Both the position numbers and the translations under genes were made by a program. 8,185 nucleotides of DNA from assembly GCA_027061865.1 (NCBI GenBank), contig JAMOVZ010000310.1, forward strand, positions 1 to 8,185, read 5' to 3'. Under the pieces are notes generated by a model. That model saw nothing but the letters and a program-made list of their open reading frames with translations. It did no database searches and was not told the DNA's origin. Of this stretch, positions 5,567-8,185 are shown in pieces; the stretch's first letter is position 1; each line of letters starts with the position of its first letter. The DNA comes from Desulfobacterales bacterium. GTDB lineage: Bacteria > Desulfobacterota > DSM-4660 > Desulfatiglandales > Desulfatiglandaceae.

Positions 5567-6664
5567 ATGAACCAAAGAGATACAGTAGCCGTTGCCCTAA
5601 GTGGCGGGGTGGATTCTTCTGTGGCCGCTGCCCTGCTGCTGAAGCAGGGCTATAACGTGATAGGCCTATTCATGAAAATCTATGACGATGCCGTTGCCTT
5701 TAAATCCATTCCAACTGATTCCTGCTTTGGCCCAAACGAGGCATCGGACTTAGAGGGCGCTTCCACAGTCTGTAAAAAATTAGGTATACCCTTTTACCCT
5801 ATTGATCTCAGAGATGAATACAGGCGCGTTGTATTGGAATACTTTAGAAGTGAATACCTGAGAGGCCGCACCCCAAACCCCTGTATTGTGTGTAACAACA
5901 GAATCAAGTTTGGCTTCCTCCTTGAAAAGGCCCGCTCCTTGGGGTTGGAATTTCAGTATGCAGCCTCAGGGCATTATGCCCGAATCACAAGGGACAACGA
6001 CCGTTGCCTTCTTTCGAGACCCAAGGACCGGGCAAAGGACCAAACCTATTTCCTTTACACCCTCTCCCAAGAGCTGCTTTGCAAACTCATTTTTCCTTTG
6101 AGTGAGTTGACAAAGTCTGAAGTCAGAAAACTAGCAGTGGAAATGGGACTTGAGACTGCCCATAGGCCTGAAAGTCAAGATTTCTTGAGCGGAGGAGGCT
6201 ACTCAGTCTTGTTTGATAAATCAGAGATTATCCCTGGACCCATAGTGGACACGGAAGGCAGGGTGTTGGGCCGTCACAAAGGAATCATCTACTACACGGT
6301 GGGGCAAAGAAAGGGCCTCGGGATTGCTGCCGGAAAACCGCTGTATGTGCTCCGGATTGATGCAGCCGCCAACCAAGTGGTAGTGGGCGATAGAGAACAG
6401 CTCTTCACCTCCAAGGTGCTCATCTCTCAGGTAAACTTCATAAGCATTCCAGGGCTAAAGGGCTCCATGGATGTCAAGGCCAAGGTCAGGTATCGCCACA
6501 AGGAAGCAGATGCAGTAATCTGCCCCGGCCCAAGCCCTGATCAAGTGATCCTGGCTTTTAGACAGCCGCAAAAGGCCGTTACCCCTGGCCAGTCCGCCGT
6601 ATTTTACCACGATGACGTGGTGGTGGGGGGGGGAATTATTGAGTTGATTTATCCAGAGTCTTAA
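5567..6664 (+). CDS. mnmA: tRNA-specific 2-thiouridylase MnmA, CxxC type
   Basis: MnmA adenylates and thiolates U34 of tRNA-Lys, -Glu and -Gln to 2-thiouridine in the cytoplasm. The 365-residue protein shows the ATP PP-loop SGGVDSS (12-18), TPNPCIVCNNRIKFG (102-116), SGHYARI (134-140), DQTYFLYTLSQ (158-168), PESQDF (201-206) and the HKGIIYYTVGQRKGLGI stretch (237-253). In E. coli the catalytic set is D99, C102 and C199. Here the Asp is replaced by C106 (C106-x2-C109), and the usual Cys of ESQEICF is absent (ESQDFLSG). A further cysteine sits at C53 in DSCFGP. This fits the alternative CxxC class reported to use a [4Fe-4S] cluster; the assignment is by motif only. The ATG has no Shine-Dalgarno sequence (TTCCCTTTCCTAAAC precedes it), so translation probably depends on ribosomes ending the HTH gene 15 bases upstream. 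No earlier in-frame start exists before that TAG. The length is normal. Confidence 0.92.
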   Translation: MNQRDTVAVALSGGVDSSVAAALLLKQGYNVIGLFMKIYDDAVAFKSIPTDSCFGPNEASDLEGASTVCKKLGIPFYPIDLRDEYRRVVLEYFRSEYLRGRTPNPCIVCNNRIKFGFLLEKARSLGLEFQYAASGHYARITRDNDRCLLSRPKDRAKDQTYFLYTLSQELLCKLIFPLSELTKSEVRKLAVEMGLETAHRPESQDFLSGGGYSVLFDKSEIIPGPIVDTEGRVLGRHKGIIYYTVGQRKGLGIAAGKPLYVLRIDAAANQVVVGDREQLFTSKVLISQVNFISIPGLKGSMDVKAKVRYRHKEADAVICPGPSPDQVILAFRQPQKAVTPGQSAVFYHDDVVVGGGIIELIYPES

Positions 6665-6710
6665 CTTATAGTTTCAGCCTTCCAAACCATTAACAGGAGT
6701 ATATTACCAA

Positions 6711-7616
6711 ATGAACAAGGAAGACAAAGATATTGCATTGGTGGATTTTGATCCCGAGAAAAATCAGATTACTGAATTGTGGTTTAATGACAGCATCGAA
6801 TTTGGTCATGGTTGCAGGATAAGCATACGCATAAAAGATGTGCTTTGCCACTACAGGTCCAAGTACCAGGAGATAGCCATATTTGAGACCGAGAAGCTGG
6901 GGCGGATGCTGGTCCTTGATGGCATCACAATGCTCACCGAATTTGACGAGTTTGCCTATCACGAGATGATAGTCCATGTACCTTTGCTGGTTCACCCCAA
7001 TCCCGCCCAGGTCCTGGTCATCGGCGGGGGCGATGGGGGTACTGTAAGGGAACTTCTTAAACACCCCGAGGTCCAGGAAATCCATGTATGCGAGCTTGAC
7101 GAGGAAGTGGTAAAGGCATGCAGAAAGTATTTGCCCTCACTTGCCTCTTCTTTTGACGATCCCAAGGTGAAGTTCTTTTACCAAGATGGGGCTAGATTCG
7201 TAAATGAGCATCCAGAATCATACGACATCATCATCGTGGATTCCACTGATCCCATTGGGCCAGGCCAAATCCTGTTTCAAAGAAAATTTTATGAAGACAT
7301 GAAATCGGCCCTGAAACCCGAGGGAATAGCGGTGACCCAATGTGAATCCATATATCTGCACAAGCACGTGATCAGTGGAGTCGCATCCTTTGCCCGCGAA
7401 TTGTACCCAAAGCTTGGTTACTACCTGAGCATGGTGCCTGCATATCCAAGCGGGGTGATTGGGTTTTTCTTCTGTTCACTGAAGTATGACCCTGTCGAGG
7501 ATCTCTCTGAAGAAAGGGCCCAAAAGCTCCCGGGGCTGAAATACTATACCACCTCCCTGCATCGGGCCGCTTTCACACTGCCCCGGTTTGCCGAAGAGCT
7601 GTTACGGTCCGAATAG
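6711..7616 (+). CDS. speE: Spermidine-synthase-family aminopropyltransferase
   Basis: A 301-residue enzyme expected to move an aminopropyl group from decarboxylated S-adenosylmethionine to putrescine or a related amine. The N-terminal beta-strand domain holds YQEIAIFET (52-60) and MLVLDGITMLTEFDEFAYHEM (66-86; Q53 and H84 match substrate-site positions). The Rossmann domain has GGGDGG (105-110), the ribose-binding acid E128 in CELD, QDGARF (158-163), and the catalytic VDSTDPIGPG (176-185, D177 as likely base). LFQRKFYEDMKSALKPEGI (188-206) and TQCES (209-213) are typical. Substrate preference (putrescine, agmatine, cadaverine) cannot be read safely. AGGAG lies 11 bases before ATG 6711, a little far. 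The gene follows mnmA by 46 bases with no terminator between, so co-transcription is likely. No speD is in the window. Its stop is one base from the stop of the convergent permease gene. Confidence 0.9.
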   Translation: MNKEDKDIALVDFDPEKNQITELWFNDSIEFGHGCRISIRIKDVLCHYRSKYQEIAIFETEKLGRMLVLDGITMLTEFDEFAYHEMIVHVPLLVHPNPAQVLVIGGGDGGTVRELLKHPEVQEIHVCELDEEVVKACRKYLPSLASSFDDPKVKFFYQDGARFVNEHPESYDIIIVDSTDPIGPGQILFQRKFYEDMKSALKPEGIAVTQCESIYLHKHVISGVASFARELYPKLGYYLSMVPAYPSGVIGFFFCSLKYDPVEDLSEERAQKLPGLKYYTTSLHRAAFTLPRFAEELLRSE

Positions 7617-7617
7617 T

Positions 7618-8185
7618 TTATTGCTGCAAAGAGGTTTTGGGTTGGAAGGCCTTTGATATGAAAAAGCCCGCCCCTGCTGCCAGGATAATGCTCGCACCAG
7701 AGGATATGTCAAAGGTATAGGAAATCCATAACCCCGCCACATTGAACAGCACACCCAGAAGACAGGCCAAGGTCATCATCTTGCCCAGTGAGTCGGTATA
7801 TGCCTCTGCGATATAGGGCGGAATGGTCAACAGGGCTATTACTAGTATAAGGCCGACGACCCTTACCATCATAACCACGCTGAGAGCCACAAGGCATAAG
7901 AGCAGAAAGTAAAGCCGTTTGACAGGCACTCCCACCACTAAGGCAAATTCCTCATCATAGGCCATGGCCTGGAATTCCTTGTAGAGCATAATGGTAATGA
8001 CCAATATGACAAAATCCAGCACCATGGCGGTCCAGATCTCAGCACTCCCCACACTGAGGATGCTGCCAAACAGGTAACTCATAAGATCCACATTATAGCC
8101 TGGGCTTAGGTCTATCAGAATCACTCCTATGGCCATCCCGAGGGCCCACACCACTCCTATTACGGCATCCGCCCTGTGTCTGCGG
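7618..8185 (-). CDS. Metal ABC transporter permease, ZnuB/ABC-3 family (C-terminal part)
   Basis: The last 188 residues of an inner-membrane permease are present; the frame is open to the right window edge (RRHRADAVIG precedes VVWALG), so the N-terminal part is missing from the window and the GTG at 8154 is internal. Family marks are the VWALGMAIGV segment, PGYNVDLMSYLFG, YDEEFALVVGVPV (about 76-88) and VGLILVIALLTIPPYIAEAY (110-129). About five hydrophobic segments can be drawn, at roughly 9-26, 50-68, 90-105, 108-126 and 137-178 (the last probably two). The partners, an ATPase and a periplasmic binding protein for zinc, manganese or iron, are expected off the right side. Metal specificity cannot be told from this fragment. 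It faces the aminopropyltransferase gene with a single base between stop codons and no visible terminator. Confidence 0.88.
   Translation of the reverse strand, partial: RRHRADAVIGVVWALGMAIGVILIDLSPGYNVDLMSYLFGSILSVGSAEIWTAMVLDFVILVITIMLYKEFQAMAYDEEFALVVGVPVKRLYFLLLCLVALSVVMMVRVVGLILVIALLTIPPYIAEAYTDSLGKMMTLACLLGVLFNVAGLWISYTFDISSGASIILAAGAGFFISKAFQPKTSLQQ

Noticed and set aside
8152..8154. GTG as the start of the permease gene
   Set aside because: The frame stays open to the window edge and the preceding residues (ADAVIG) fit the family, so the GTG is an internal Val codon and the gene is partial.

Overview
The window reads as an ordinary bacterial chromosome segment, most likely from a Desulfobacterota/Deltaproteobacteria-type Gram-negative. 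Pointers to this are an outer-membrane CsgG-family lipoprotein, a phosphoheptose isomerase of the LPS heptose pathway, a two-CW cysteine-rich HTH protein of a type I associate with sulfate-reducer relatives, an adenine-deaminase-like amidohydrolase of a divergent subfamily, and a deoxyhypusine-synthase-like N-terminus. The taxonomic call is inference from family resemblance only. I see no mobile element, CRISPR array, rRNA or tRNA.

Left block (1-3946, all minus strand, read right to left): an unrecognised 140-aa helical protein, an overlooked 40-aa arginine-rich protein (3362-3484), a SpoU/TrmH-type RNA 2'-O-methyltransferase, an adenine-deaminase-family enzyme that starts inside the methyltransferase stop (ATGA overlap), gmhA, and a GTG-started deoxyhypusine-synthase-like gene that leaves the window. 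Spacings of about -4 to +40 bases and a Shine-Dalgarno sequence lying on the gmhA stop codon argue for one operon. It probably starts from a promoter at about 3998-4026.

Middle: a divergent intergenic region (about 3947-4228) leads to a single-gene plus-strand unit, a CsgG-family lipoprotein (4229-5038), closed by a strong rho-independent terminator (5079-5110). Directly behind it is a candidate sigma70 promoter with an inverted repeat across its spacer and -10 box.

Right block (5162-7616, plus strand): the HTH/two-CW protein, then mnmA (tRNA 2-thiouridylase of the CxxC type) in the same frame 15 bases later, then a spermidine-synthase-family gene. The aminopropyltransferase meets a convergent gene on the minus strand with only one base between the stop codons. 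That last gene is the C-terminal part of a ZnuB-type metal ABC transporter permease and is cut by the window edge.

Functional themes are RNA modification (SpoU methyltransferase, MnmA), polyamine metabolism (aminopropyltransferase, DHS-like protein), purine salvage (adenine-deaminase-like) and envelope (GmhA, CsgG-like). The window does not look like a new defence or mobile system. The points most worth checking are the small Arg-rich protein, the CxxC MnmA, the orphan CsgG with glycine-rich replacements of its membrane hairpins, and the candidate operator in front of the HTH/two-CW gene.
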